DNA of 64,000 nt from Phlebotomus papatasi. Lineage: Eukaryota; Arthropoda; Insecta; Diptera; Psychodidae. The DNA lies in contig NC_077223.1 of NCBI RefSeq assembly GCF_024763615.1, positions 25,978,001 to 26,042,000 on the forward strand. Reading direction: 5' to 3'. This document shows positions 12,801-23,879 of the stretch, piece by piece. The translations under genes and the position numbers were made by a program. Under the pieces are notes generated by a model. That model made no database searches and was not told the origin of the DNA. It saw only the letters and a list, made by a program, of their open reading frames with translations. Within the stretch, counting starts at the first letter, position 1. Every line of letters begins with the position of its first letter.

Positions 12801-15800
12801 AAACATTTCACGAGAATCATTTGAACCACCAAGAGACAAGAATTAAACAAGGTTTCTAGAAGTGCGTAATGGCCTCTACACATTGGGAGCAATTTTTGTC
12901 AAAAATTGCATTTTTGACAGAATTTTGACGTTTCTGCCTACAGCACTGCAGCCAATTTCCTTCAAAAAAGCAATTTTTGACGAAAATTGTGCTCAATGTG
13001 TAGACACCTTAAGAGATCCTGAAGACTAGATAGTTTATAGTCTTTTATTCTCTCTAAAATCATTCTTAATAGGGTAAGTGTGCCAAATTTCGGCATGGTT
13101 GCATGCAAGCGTCAAAATCTCAAGTTTGAAATGTAATATTTTAAATTGAAATTGATTTTTTTCATTCTTTCTTCTTAAAGAGTGTTGCTTGGAACCTTGT
13201 AAAGAGTTTACCGTCTTTATTAACTCTAAAATCATTCTGAATACATTTTAAAATGAATAAAAATATAGACATAGCTTTGGTGCCCTATTTCGGCCACCTT
13301 CATTCTCATAGTTCCTTGCCCTTCGGGAATTCTTCCAATATCTTTTTCACGTCATCTCGTTTGTCGAAGCTACATTTTTTGTTATTCTTTTGCATTGTAT
13401 AATATTTAGAGTACGTAAAATCTAAAAGTTCATGGAAATTCGAGGAACAAAAAAGGTGGCCGAAATTGCAAGCTGGCCGGAATTTGGCACACTTACCCTA
13501 CATTTAAAATTAATGAAAATGTAAACACAGCATTTGTGACCTATTTCGGCCAACTTCATTCTCATAGTTCCTTGCCCTTCCGGAATTCTTCCAATGCCTT
13601 TTTCGGGTCATCTTGCTCGTCGAAGCGATATTTTTTGTTATTTTTTGCATTGTAGAGAATGCAAAAACTAAAAATTCATGGAAATTTGAGGAACAAAAAA
13701 TGTGGCCGGTATTGCAAGCTGGCCGGAATTTGGTGCACTTATCCTATATTACTCTCAAAATATTTTGAGGGTCTTTTGGGTCATTTAAGTATCGGTTCGA
13801 ATTGGTTGTGAACAAATACACGATAAATGATGTGAAGGTACTTTTGAGATATAGTCGGTTACATCGAGCATTGTCATATCTGAATTTAGTGCAAGCTACA
13901 ATCAGGGGCCCATCAAGCGTAATAAAAAGTGAAGCTATTTTTCACTTTTCCTTGTAAAAATTTTGCAGATATTGCACCTCGCCTTAAACAAATTTGCTCG
14001 TAGTTCTTGTATTATTTCGGCGAGCATAATGAAAGATGTATTTTTAGATAGCTTTTAATGCACGATTTCGAAATATATTAGACTCATAAGTCAATTCTCT
14101 TTAGGAAAAAAACTTGCCAATAGTCTTCAGTGCCTCTATGCAAAAACGTATGGAAAAATGAAATGTCGAGAGGTCCCTGCTACAATACAAACGTCGCCTC
14201 TTGCTTGAAATGCTGACACAAAAAACAATGCAGATACGACAGCGGTCGATGCAACGGACGATATAGCATCTAAGTCACGAATTCGAGCATTTTGCAAAGC
14301 CTGAAACGCTTTGCCACCCCTTTCAATTTTGATTAAAATTTGCAATAGCCGTTCGCGGTTTAAAATATATTGAATCATTCTTACTTTTATAAGGTTTCGC
14401 ACTTGTACAAAAAAAGATAATAAGTGCATAAAGTTCTTCTGCCGACAGACGTCTCTTCAATAAGGAAAAACCCACACATGGTTGACGTCAATTCTACTTC
14501 ATTTATCGATTTTCTCACATTCAACATCACACCAACATAGACTTTTATGTATCTCATTTTCTAGGAAAGTATTTTTGCCTGCTCCTTTTTCACCCTCATT
14601 TTACACTAAGCTCCCCAACTGTAATTTTTGTACAGTCTTTCTGCCTGGTAACATAATAAAATATTTAATGTGATATCCCTTATGCATAAAATATTCCAAA
14701 AAACCTTGACCATGAATTGGAAAGTCACACGATATTAATTTTTGCCAATATTTCTTTTTCCTCTTTATGGTATTAAAATTTCTTGATTATAATTTACACA
14801 GATACTTTTTATTGTAATTATCACGCTATTAAAATTGATTCATTATCATTTGTTTGAGATGGAAGAGCAGCAAAAAAAAAGACAGCGAATAGAGACTTCA
14901 ATTAAGTAATATAAATCAGCTTTTGGAAGAAAAAAAAACTTTCCATTTCATTTCCGTAACGACTTTGTATCATTATTATAATTTTCTTCGAGAGAGCTCA
15001 TCAAAGAGATTTCTTTTTCTCTTTCACTCACTTATCTTAATAAACTCTGTCAACACATACTGGTCTGAAATCTCGCCATGTGACACTGAAAGTGCAATTT
15101 TCTTTTCAGCATAGGGTAAGTGTGCCAAATTTCGGCATAGTTGCATGCAAGCGCCAAAGTCTCAAGTTTGAAATGTAATATTTTAAATACAAATTGATTT
15201 TTTTTGTTCTTTCCTTTGTAAGAGTGTTTCTTGGAACCTTTTAAAGAGTTTATCGTCTTTATTTACTCTAAAATCAGTCTTAATATATTTTAAAATGAAT
15301 AAAAATATAGACATAGCTTTGGTGCCCTATTTCGGCCACCTTCATTCTCATAGTTCCTTGTCTTTCGGGAGTTCTCCCAATATCTTTTTCACGTCATCTT
15401 CTTAATCGAAGCTACATTTTTTGTTATTCTTTTGCATTGTATAATCTCTAGAGTACGTAAAATCTAAAAGTTCATGGAAATACGAGGAACAAAAAAGGTG
15501 GCCGAAATTGCAAGCTGGCCGGAATTTGGCACACTTACCCTATACCAATCTGATTCAATGTTTTTGAGACATTTAATGTGAAATAGAAGGTTGATTTGTG
15601 ATAAAAATTCACCTAGTGGCAATAAATTTTATCTGGCTTTCTCTCCCATCATCTCTTCAAACGCATTAAGATGATTCCACCCGCTTCAGTTTTTAAGACT
15701 TCCAATAACATTACACAAAGGTCACTCAACCTTTCTCATACTTGTTCGTGACATTTTAAACTCTTTCCTCAAGATTCACGTTCTCCGGTGAGCTCTTTAC

Positions 15801-18800
15801 CACTCATTTCACTCCATATACAATCGTTCAACTTCATTTTTTTCCTCTTTACCTTTTTTTCCCTCCAACTTCTTACCCATTTGATCTTTATGCTAGAGCT
15901 ATTGTAGATTGAAATTGAAAGAAGTAAGAGTTATAGCATAAATATCAAAGGTAAATAAGAATAAAAAAGAAGAATTAATATGAAGGCTCACAAATTATAT
16001 TTCAAAATTCAACCACAAACATCTCTCTCTTATATGGCTTCCCTTGAGCAAATTCAACTCTAAAAAAATACGCAAATTTATACAAATGATTCCATGTCAA
16101 ATTCCCGAAATAATTGCAGGGCGGAGATTTTTTTCTGTGGTCTAATTTGCTCTCCTTTCATTTCTTTCCTCTGGTTTACTTCAGACATTCAGTCTTCACA
16201 AGTTTAAACCTTTTTAATGGGCCTATTAAAAATACACTGAACCTCGACATCACATTGTCTAATTCATAAATGAAATAGTAAAAAAAAACATCATAATTTA
16301 TTTTTTTCTTCTCAAATTCCATCGTGAAAAAAAAGATCCAATAGTCACTAAATATTTAACATCATCATCATAAATCTCAAAGCTATGAATAAATATTAAA
16401 CTCAGAAATTACATAAAAATCATAAATATTTGAGGATATTGCGGAACTTTTTCCATTACAGTTTCACATTACCATACACGTTTAATAATAACCACTTTTG
16501 GCTACTTTATGGTAACGTCTTTTTTTCTTTAGATATTTTTGAGCACAAAATCTGTTACAATGAACTAATTTAGAAAAAAAAACACTCAAATAAGCATTAA
16601 AGCCTATGTTGTATCAGTTTCTAAATATCGTCCAACTATAATATAAAGCTAGTGATAAGCCTAGATCAGCTTATTGTAGGTGAGATTCTTAACGTGAGCA
16701 AACTCAAATTGCATGCAAATTCGATTTGGAACTAAAGATGAGATTTATTATACAGCAATTTGGAATCAAATTTCTGAAAAATTGCAAACTTTTTAAACTG
16801 ATAGAAAGATGATTGTGGAATATAGACCAGAATCTCCTCTATAATTTTACCCCAAAACTTGATCTTATCGGTTGCTCGGTAGCCGAGATAATTTACTTTT
16901 TTTTTTTTTTGAAACATGTTTTTTGACCATGTGCCATTTTTGACCATTTGGTCTTTTGTCCATGTGACGAACTACAACATTATCAAAGAATGATTGAACT
17001 TTGAAGGAACATTCTTTTAAACCTATATTTTAGTGATAAGCCTAGATCACCTTATTCTAGGTGAGATTCTTAATGTGAGCTAACTCGGAATGCATGCAAA
17101 TTCGATTTAAAGCTGAAGTTGGGGGACGCCATTCAGTAGGGGAGACTGGGGCAAAAAGTTACAAAACGGATATTTTATTTTTTTACAAGTTACCCGAGCA
17201 CCTCCAAAATTTCTAATTAGCACAGTTTTATAGGAAATTTACCGCTCTACAACTCTGTGAAAGTCATTTTCTTCTATTTTGTAAGGAAATATATTTATCG
17301 AGCCGTTTCTAAAAGGTAATTTTGTGATCATTCTCAAAAATGCTGGGGCAAATAGTATCAGGCATAAGATACTATCACATTTTGATTCGCTTTATTACGG
17401 GATTCCGTAAATTTAAGTAAAATACCTAGATTACATATTTTCATAGGAAATTTATTCTTCTACACCTGTGTGAAACACCGTTTTCTCTATCTGACCGATA
17501 AAAGCGTATTTTAAGCTATTTTACAAAAAACACACAAAGGACTGCAAATCATTTGACCAATACAAACAACAAGGAACGACACATAGCATTGACGTTTCTT
17601 TTCACCGTGGGACATCAGAAATTGTTTCGGTTTTTGTTATTTTTTGCTCCAGAGATTTTGTTACTTTTTACCCCAAGTGGTCGTTTTAATAAAAGGATTT
17701 CTGGAGAAAAGAATCTTTGTAAAATTCTAAATTACATAGCGGATTCGTATTCAAAGAATATGCAGCTAATTTGGGAAATATTCACCAGTGCATCAAATTT
17801 AATATAAGTAGCTAATAATTCATATCTTCTGCACGGAAAATATTTCAAAAATAGGGCTTAAAATTTCAATATTTTTTATTTTCTAAATTCCCTGCTCGAA
17901 TTCTAAGAAACTTACGACATTTAAGAAGGTTCATGGAGGCTATCTATGGAAAAAATTTTAAGCCGCTATCTTATTTATCTTGGAAGATATTGAATTTTGA
18001 AATTTTCGGTTTGTGACTTTTTGCCCCAGTCTCCTCCAATCTTAAATCAAATTCGTGAAATTATACAAATTTTATATTTAAACCAAAATATCAAGGATTT
18101 GGATGGACTGACAGAAAAGTGATATATGGGCGAAATGTAGACCAGAATGTTCTCTATAATTTTGCCGAAATAATCAAGGTTATTTGTTTTTGAACTCGTT
18201 TTTTTCGCGTAGAGCGCCCCTAGTGTTCATTTGATGAACTTCAACTATATTAAAGAATTGTTGTATTTTGTGAGACTTTCCATTTAAAACCCTATTTTAA
18301 GTGTCTTGGTCGAGTAGAAGTAGTCAAATTGGCATCTGAGTGGTTTCAAGCGTAATTATGGGAAAAATCGTTTTTTCCATAAAAAATGATGTTTGGACGA
18401 AATATAGATATGAATGTCCGCTACAATTATGCCAAAGTAATTATTAAGATCGGTTGAGCAAGAGTTAATTAAGTTTATGCGTAATATGAAAATTGGTTTT
18501 TTGACTGTGGCGCCCCTAGCGTATTAGAACTATTTTTCTCTGGTGTTTCCTCAATATTGTCGTATTATATTAATTTCCTCAACAAATTCCACATATTAAA
18601 TAACAAATTCAATTGACAAAATTCGCTAAAGTTATTTTCCTAAATTTACGAAAAGTGAATTTTAGATGAATTCCGTTACGTTTTTGAAAATATTGTTCAA
18701 ATTTGAGGGAGTGAGAAATGTTATCTATACCACTCGAATGTTCAAATTTGAGGAACTCTACTGTAAAATTTAATTAACTTGGACAATGGCGTTTATTACA

Positions 18801-20074
18801 AAAATGAGTTTGAATCAGCAGCGCTATCTGTGGCGACTTTTTGAACTTCCATCTGAAAGTGAAAAGCGTTTTCCTGAAATCCATCAGGAAAACGTGTCGA
18901 GCGATTTCTTTTTCATTTTTGGATATGCCTTAGAGATTACCCAGGCGGACATTTCGTCCTTAGATGAAAATACCGTTGAATCATTCCTAATAAGGGTTTT
19001 TCAAGGTCAAAAGTTAAAAAGACTCCAGAGGGCGTATTTCTCATCCAAATAGTATTACGTTTGGGCTCGTTGGAAAGGTCTTAGAATTTCCGATAAAAAT
19101 GATAAAAATTCCAATCGGGTTTGAATCGATAATGACCCGGTTCATAACCGATAACTAATTTTTATTCGAAATTCAATTATATTACTCCTGAGGTGAATTT
19201 TGGGCAATGTTTTGAGTGATTTATAAATCGGTTCAAATCGGCTGTGAACCGGTAATGAACCGGTTAAAAAGCGATAAGTAATTTTCGTCCGGAAATCAAT
19301 TCTATTACTCTTAAAACTATTTTTGGGGAACTTTTGAGTGACTTATGAATCGGTTTAAAATGGAGTTCGAGCATTTCGCAAAGCCTGGGAGGCTTTGCCA
19401 CCCTTTTTTAATAATAGTATTTATAACAATGAATTTTACCGCATTTATTTACCATCTTAATAATACATTTAAAATTGATTATATCGGAGAAAGCAGACAA
19501 TTAGCAGAAATACATAAATCCTCCCTAGACTTTTTGATATAATACGTCTGATTTTTTTTAAAGGTTTGTTTGGAAATTGATGAATTAATTCCCAAGTCTT
19601 TTTTTTTGTAAATTTAAAGTTCAAAAAAGCCAAATTGGTTGATTATAATTTATTACATTACAATAAATTACTGCTATTTGATTACTAAATGCCCATTCAT
19701 GATCTTTAATTTCAATTACAGCAACATTCGAGAGATTTAATACCATTGCTAATATCAGAAAATTTATCACAATAAATCAGTTTTATTTCCCATGAAAACT
19801 TTTGTACAATCGTGACAAAGTAATATAGTGGACTTTAAAAGGAAGAGAGAGACCAACAGTAACCAAGATACTCAATTGAGAGATTCGTAAAGTAAGCTAA
19901 ATAGCAGAAATTGTAGTGCAACTATCTTGGACTTTCATCTAAATGGCATTCTCAGCTTGAAGAATGATGTTGTAAAAATTTTTGCATATTGAAAAATTCT
20001 TTCTGCAAATCTTGAAAAATAATTTATATTACTTACAGTTCCTCGCGTTGCCGCTGTGACAAAACCATTTTCAT
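3848..20074 (-). CDS. Lis-1: LIS-1 / PAFAH1B1 orthologue, dynein regulator (last exon missing)
   Basis: Coding exons read on the minus strand are 20074-20037, 9150-8515, 4822-4687, 4277-4122 and 4043-3848. All junctions are GT-AG and phases agree (phase 2, 2, 0, 0, 1). The start ATG at 20074 opens MKMVLSQRQREEL, the conserved LIS1 N-terminus. Residues ~1-40 form the LisH dimerisation motif (NQAIADYLGSNGYTDALEAF), ~55-85 a short coiled coil, and from ~100 a WD40 propeller follows with repeated GH...WD units (KVWDFETG, IKLWDF, IKMWEV, VRIW, VWDLRNKRC). 387 residues are present and the family has about 411. Exon 5 ends HQHFCTSV with a good donor (GTGAGT), so the final ~24 residues need one more exon, which I could not find in 1-3847. 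LIS1 binds dynein with NudE and acts in nuclear migration and neuronal and oocyte transport (family knowledge). Intron 1 is ~10.9 kb and repeat-filled. Confidence 0.95.
5003..5408. mobile_element. TA-target MITE in Lis-1 intron
   Basis: AGGGAAGAGTACC at the left and the inverted GGTAGTCTTCCCT at the right with TA outside. GATCCGAGG/CCCCGGATC pair within. 406 bp. Confidence 0.65.
6026..6125. repeat. Short minisatellite array, left partner
   Basis: Repeats of AATCCCGAACGCC / AAAATCCTGAA type, the reverse complement of the array at 6975-7790. Confidence 0.55.
6602..6819. mobile_element. Short TTAA-target MITE
   Basis: TTAA at 6598-6601 and 6820-6823. Ends CTCTTTCGTC and the inverted CGGAAAGAG, related to the ends at 11094/11807. 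Subterminal GCAGCATAT pairs with ATATGCTGC. 218 bp. Confidence 0.7.
6975..7790 (+). repeat. Degenerate minisatellite, about 50 units of TTCGGGATTTTGGCTT
   Basis: The word CGGGATTTTGGCTTTT and variants repeat with a period near 15-20 bases for 0.8 kb. The Phe/Arg/Asp-rich frames across it (108 and 75 residues) result from the repeat. In Lis-1 intron. Confidence 0.8.
7982..8082. mobile_element. TWA-target MITE, family A copy 2
   Basis: TGGCCTCTACACACTAGG at the left, inverted TAGTGTGTAGACAGCA at the right, with TTA at 7979-7981 and 8083-8085. 101 bp. Confidence 0.8.
9608..9912 (-). repeat. tRNA-derived SINE
   Basis: Read on the minus strand, the head starts near 9912 and carries a pol III A-box-like stretch (GTGGTAGAGCACTCG) and a perfect B box (GGTTCGAATCC), as in a tRNA gene, but without cloverleaf integrity. 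A ~200-base unrelated body follows, then an A-rich tail (AAAAAAAAAGAAAAGAAAG). ACTCATT occurs at 9601-9607 and again at 9899-9905 and may be the target duplication, in which case the head is slightly shorter. An 84-residue frame across it is not a gene. It sits in Lis-1 intron 1. Confidence 0.75.
10797..11925 (+). pseudogene. Tc1-family transposase remnant, split by a TTAA-target insertion
   Basis: Fragments in shifting frames match the Tc1 N-terminal DNA-binding region: RKSSRDTAGMYLRR (helix-turn-helix 1), VTGRPKLSTQRVDNSIIASL (the GRP hinge), and DPIMSAPKIHSQL...KNKPIL (second helix-turn-helix up to the KP-L motif). After the 714-bp insertion, the frame resumes from the duplicated TTAA as RDLQNR, then a stop, and NNYELKNK..., as expected after KP-L in this family. 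At least one frameshift and several stops are present. The catalytic DDE domain is not recognisable. Non-functional. Confidence 0.65.
11094..11807. mobile_element. TTAA-target (piggyBac-like) non-autonomous element
   Basis: Flanked by TTAA on both sides (11090-11093, 11808-11811). The ends CTCTTTCACGTC and GCGCGAAAGAG are inverted. The perfect 16-base palindrome GGGTCATATATGACCC-like core occurs near both sides (around 11109 and 11443). 714 bp without a convincing ORF. Removing it with one TTAA restores the reading register of the surrounding Tc1 remnant. Confidence 0.75.
12190..12866. other. Lis-1 intron, no feature seen
   Basis: Simple AT-rich intron DNA. A possible fragment of the hairpin-ended repeat (CACGAATTTGAGCATTCC) lies at ~12221. 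Confidence 0.3.
12870..13009. mobile_element. TWA-target MITE, family A copy 3
   Basis: TGGCCTCTACACATTGGG and inverted CAATGTGTAGACACCT with TAA at 12867-12869 and 13010-13012. 140 bp; in Lis-1 intron 1. Confidence 0.8.
13072..13498. mobile_element. TA-target MITE, family B (427 bp) copy 1
   Basis: Both ends are GGGTAAGTGTGCCAAATT in inverted orientation (right end GGAATTTGGCACACTTACCC), flanked by TA. It contains a subterminal inverted pair around GCAAGC. It is the same length as copies 15114-15540 and 61406-61832, so the family is recent and homogeneous. No coding capacity. Tc1/mariner-type by target. Confidence 0.85.
13501..13745. repeat. Tandem partial duplication of family B right half
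   Basis: Directly after copy 1, the right ~245 bases of the element are repeated (ACCTATTTCGGCCAACTTC ... GGAATTTGGTGCACTTATCC) with scattered differences. This gives a 1.6-unit array sharing one TA boundary. Confidence 0.7.
13770..14325 (+). repeat. Hairpin-ended repeat, diverged copy
   Basis: AAGTATCGGTTCGAATTGGT at ~13787 starts a partial match. The terminal hairpin GCAAAGCCTGAAACGCTTTGC is at 14294-14314, followed by CACCCCTTTC. The middle is largely unmatched. Confidence 0.4.
14330..16620. other. Lis-1 intron outside the mapped repeats
   Basis: Apart from MITE 15114-15540, the stretch is AT-rich with CTTTCTCTC-type pyrimidine patches and no gene-like signal. Confidence 0.3.
15114..15540. 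mobile_element. Family B MITE copy 2
   Basis: 427 bp with intact TIRs and TA at 15112-15113 and 15541-15542. Very similar to 13072-13498. Confidence 0.85.
16630..18780. repeat. Interspersed repeat with GTAGGTGAGATTCTTAACGTG, two tandem starts
   Basis: GATAAGCCTAGATCA...TAGGTGAGATTCTTAA occurs at ~16652 and again at ~17034. The second unit is interrupted by 17139-18034 and continues to ~18520 with CGCCCCTAG blocks. It is shared with 54.65-56.87 kb. No coding capacity; class unknown. Confidence 0.5.
17139..18034. mobile_element. 896-bp element with GGGGAGACTGGGGC ends
   Basis: Ends GGGGAGACTGGGGCAAAAAG and its exact inverse CTTTTTGCCCCAGTCTCC. TA precedes it at 17137-17138; the right TA is altered. 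The related repeat at 54716-54760 has the uninterrupted flank (CGCCATTCAG next to ...ATCAAATTCGTGAAATT), a natural empty site. An 84-residue frame inside (17553-17807) resembles nothing. Confidence 0.75.
18780..19402 (+). repeat. Hairpin-ended repeat, longest copy
   Basis: It contains an 88-codon frame (18786-19052) whose sequence is also found, broken, at ~26100-26210 and inverted at ~1390-1500, so this is repeat sequence, not a gene. Then come GAACCGGTAATGAACCGGTT-type runs, ending in a hairpin, GCAAAGCC-TGGGA-GGCTTTGC at 19378-19398, and CCACC plus a T run. Class unknown. Confidence 0.6.
19410..20036. other. Proximal Lis-1 intron 1
   Basis: No repeat or ORF of note. It includes the donor of the start exon at its right end. 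Confidence 0.3.
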
Positions 20075-20329
20075 GTTTTTCCTCCGATCCACAACTCCGA
20101 GGTGATTGATTTGATTGAATTTCTTCTTTCACGAGATTTTTCTTCTGTTTCCTACTTTTCACTCCAATTACTTCTTCTTCTCTCTCTTCACGTTGTTTTA
20201 TCGATATACAAATTCTTTTCTCTTGGCTGTAGTTTTTTTTTTTTTAAATATATTTCTCACTTCTTTCACAATTCACTTTCCTACTTTTATAGAGTCGTGT
20301 ATCTTACAATCAAACCTCAAATCTTGAAT
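20037..20329 (-). other. Lis-1: Lis-1 exon with 5' UTR and start codon
   Basis: The coding part is only 38 bases (20074-20037). Upstream on the minus strand the sequence is purine-rich. A strong acceptor (pyrimidine tract then TTTTTCAG) ends at 20330, so the exon probably begins at 20329 and carries about 255 bases of 5' UTR. The donor at 20036 is GTAAGT. The exon start is inferred from the acceptor only; transcription could instead start inside this stretch. Confidence 0.6.
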
Positions 20330-21019
20330 CTGAAAAATAGACAAGAACAGAAAAAAAAGACATTGGAATTAGAATTAAACCACCTTGAAAATGGTCAATC
20401 AAATAAAATGGAAAAAGAAATATTGGTTAATTCGTTATTGGACACCAAATAAAATCGATCAATTTTCCCTTCCATATACAGAAAGTGCTGTAATACATTA
20501 ATTCCCACATATTTTAACAATGACTAATCCATCAATACAATTTTTTCCATGTGAACTTCTTGTTTTTTCATGTTGTTCCCTGCAATTAAACAGCGTTATG
20601 CAATTTTCACTTGAGCCTATTTCTTGTTCTTACTTCATGTTCTTGTTTTCAAGCTTGTAACAGAATTTTCGCTAGAACATGCCCTAACAAAATATACGAC
20701 ATTTTACGTAGAATGTGAAAATAATGAAAAAGCGTTGATGAAGTGTTTCCGACTTTGCAGAATGCTTGAATTGAAATTTGTAATAAAAAAGCTGTTAATA
20801 AATTGTCTAAACTATAAAATTTTAACAATTTATTTATAACTCGCATAATTCGACCGCTCAGAATAAGAAACAAATAACTCGCAGTAGAAAAATTTTACAA
20901 GAGAGCGATATGATGCTGAAATTTTACATGCAGAGTATAGGATTTTTGAAAATTATAACTATAACTATGAAAATAATTACCTTTCAAGTATAATATTTAC
21001 AGCGAAGGTAGGGAATATA

Positions 21020-22104
21020 GGGTAAATGTCCTAATTCAAAACCATTTCCAGACGCTTTAACTTTGACAGAAGATTAAACACATTAAGTTCATATTTTTTC
21101 TGAAGAGAATTACATAAATTTGCTTCTTGACTCTTCTAGAATGTTACTGTTTAGTAAAAAATTCTTTAGGTATAATTTGAAAACTTCTTAAATACAAGAA
21201 AAATACGCGAGCATAAAATGCTTCTATTGGAAACATATTAATCTAAATGGAGACAAGGAAATTTTCTAATTGGAGACAAACAGTGTAAGTGAAACCGCGA
21301 CGAAAGGCTTCCAAAACTTTGTTGACTTGCTCTTGAGTGCAAGATTTGTTCTCATTTCTGGTCTTTTCTCCTTTCCCGTCTAAATCAACAAGAACATCTA
21401 TCCAATAAAATTATATTTCCGGGGTTTGCTATTGAAGCATTTGCAGACACTTCAGAAAAAACTTTTTTCATTCACGAAATAGGTAATTATTTCATTTGAA
21501 AACTTCACGTACCATTAACAATAAAGATTAACACTTAATTTAACTAAAATTAGCCAGAAATATGACATTAAATGTTAAACAAAACGAATAAACAACAGTC
21601 GCCTCATTATGTTTTTCATTGGAAAACATGGTCGATCGATGAAAAATTCAATGGTGAAAAGGCACACTTTTAATTTTTCTAAGAAATCAACAAAGTATTA
21701 TTTGACAACAAAGTATTTCGCTATATGTTTCTAGCGAGCCGAAAAAACTTTTGAGTTTATTAGCTGTTTTCTGTCATTGTAGAATGAAGTAGCAAAAAAC
21801 ACGAATACAAAATAAAAGCCAATTTAATAACGAAGAGGCAACCGAAAACCCTAAATTGGCAACCTACGTAGTTTTAGAGATATCTTGTGAAATGTGTACG
21901 AAAACAGGGAAAAAATTACACTAAAATCGGGAGCATTTTTCAGAGCTAATGTCACCCCCCTTAACTAAATAATGAAACTGAGGTATATAAAATTTATAAA
22001 TATAGTAATTTAGTACTGTATTTATCATGAAGACAGTGACGTTTCCATTTGGAGTAGCGAAAAATTTCCATTTGAAGCAGGTTTTGAATTAGCTTAAATC
22101 ACCC
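21020..22104. mobile_element. TA-target element, family F copy 1
   Basis: GGGTAAATGTCCTAATTCAA at the left; the right end GAATTAGCTTAAATCACCC is its imperfect inverse. TA outside. It contains the 21722-21960 insertion. Internal words such as CATTTGGAGCAG recur near both ends. In Lis-1 intron. Confidence 0.75.
21722..21960 (+). repeat. Dispersed ~245-bp repeat, copy 1, nested in a TA-target element
   Basis: It matches 46430-46680 in reverse complement. The related element at 32794-33784 lacks this segment at the equivalent place (before TTAACTAAATAATGAAACTG), so it inserted into the 21020-22104 copy. It ends in a C run (GTCACCCCCC). Confidence 0.65.
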
Positions 22105-22764
22105 TAAGGAAATATCCAAAAAGCGAATAAAACGATTTTTGTAAAAAAAATCGAGTTGTTCGACTTATATTCTGACAAGTCGAATAGTAATTTAAAGCAA
22201 AAAATATAATTCAGTTTATAATCGGTTCATTAAAGATTCATTACCAATTAAATTGATTCTGATTTGTCAGGAATTTGAAGACCTTTCGAATTACCTCAAA
22301 ATTGCCCAAAACCGTTCAAAATTAAGCTGTGTAGAGCTTTTTCAATCTTTGACCTTGAAAGCTCGTATTAGGAATAATTCAAGAGCATTTTTTTAAAGGA
22401 AAAATGGAATAATTTGGAATTTTTAGATTTCTTCATTATTTTAAATGTGCAATAAAACACGAAGTAAGCTCTCTTTTCGTTTTACTCTTTTCTTCTATTT
22501 CATGGTCTTCTTATTCTCTTTGTTCATCTCGTTTCAACTTTAGCTTGGTATCGAACGTTTTTCGACACCTAGCGAATGATGATTCAAATTAGTCAGGGAG
22601 CTTTCTAGTGATCTAATCTCAGTGAAAAAATAAGTTCCCCGGTCTCGTTTGCATTTGATTTTGAAAATTACAGTATAAGGAAGAGATAACGGTCAGGAAG
22701 CGTCCTCCTGACAATGCTCAAAGTTAAGTTTCAGAAGAATCATTAAAGATATTTTTAAGATCGG

Positions 22765-23112
22765 TACCAGCCAAAATCCTGAAAAATAAAATCTCGAGAG
22801 CCACAATATCGAAAGCCCTAAATCCTAAAAAGCCAAAATTCCTAAAGTCGAAATCCCGAAAGCCAAAACTCGAGTAGCCAAAATTCTAAAAGGAACGATA
22901 TTATACAGAAGATAATGTGAAGAATAAAATTTCCCAAAAAAACAGAACATTTCCTTTTGTCTCCAACAATCGCGGATGCAATCTTGCGAGTAGCTATTAC
23001 ACTTTTAAGAATTCGGAATTTTGGCTTTCGTAACTTTCACTTTCGAAATTTTGAGCCATTCGGGACATTGGCTATTCAGGATTCAGGATTCTTGTTTTTG
23101 AGATTTTGACTG
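22765..23112. repeat. Second inverted minisatellite pair of the same type
   Basis: 22765-22885 carries CCCGAAAGCCAAAA-type units and 23009-23112 TTCGGAATTTTGGCTTTCG-type units, in opposite senses, around ~120 bases of unrelated DNA. Confidence 0.6.
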
Positions 23113-23394
23113 AGATCCTTCAAAATATTATCTTAAAACTTGGCTGACTTAGAGGGGTTTCTCAAAACTCTAAGTCAATATCTTAAACCGCTAAACCTCT
23201 AGCTGTGAAAGCAGCTTAAATATGAAGAAACATCAATATCGGCATTACCTCTATATTTTTTCAAGACATAGAAATCCCAAGATTAAAAGTAAAAAAGTAG
23301 CTGTAAAGAGTTCGTGTAATGATTATAACCAAATTGTTATTACGGAATTTTCAAGCAGATTTTACTGATTGAACTCCATAGAAAATTGAAAACG

Positions 23395-23875
23395 CGTCGT
23401 TCTCTAGAGAGCGTATTTCTCAACCGAATGGTATCATATTTGGACTCGTTAGAAAGGACATGGAATTTCTGAAAAGTTTGAGCCAGGTTCAATTTGTTTA
23501 TTTACAGTTTAAACAATGTTTTATTCGAAAATCAATGGTATTACTCCTAAGCTATTTTGGGCGATCTTTTGAGTAATTTATGAATCGGTTGAGAAAAATT
23601 ATACGAAAATACTGAGTCTGAGCCGGTTCCAATGGATTCTAAATTGTTAATGAACCAGTTATAAACCGAAAATTAACTTTTATTAAAAAATCAATTATAA
23701 GTATTACTCCTAAGCTATTTGGAGCGATTTTTTGAATGATTCAATTCTTTTCAATAAATTGGTTGAGAACCGATAAACGGCATATTAGACGAAAGTACTT
23801 TTGAAGTATAGCGTCTATTGTATATTCACGAATTCGAGTATTCCGCAAAACTGAGACGCTTTGCCACCTCTTTTT
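23395..23875 (+). repeat. Hairpin-ended repeat copy
   Basis: Same order as 18780-19402 from the AGAGAGCGTATTTCTCA stretch on. The hairpin at 23845-23864 (GCAAAACTGAGACGCTTTGC) is followed by CACCTCTTTTTT. Confidence 0.6.
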
Positions 23876-23879
23876 TAAA

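Noticed and set aside
18786..19052. 88-codon ORF starting MAFITKMSLNQQRYLWRLFE
   Set aside because: Its sequence recurs broken at ~26100-26210 and inverted at ~1390-1500, so it is repeat sequence, and no domain is recognisable.
20649..20873. Overlapping 71- and 74-codon frames on both strands
   Set aside because: No conserved motif; AT-rich intron sequence by context.
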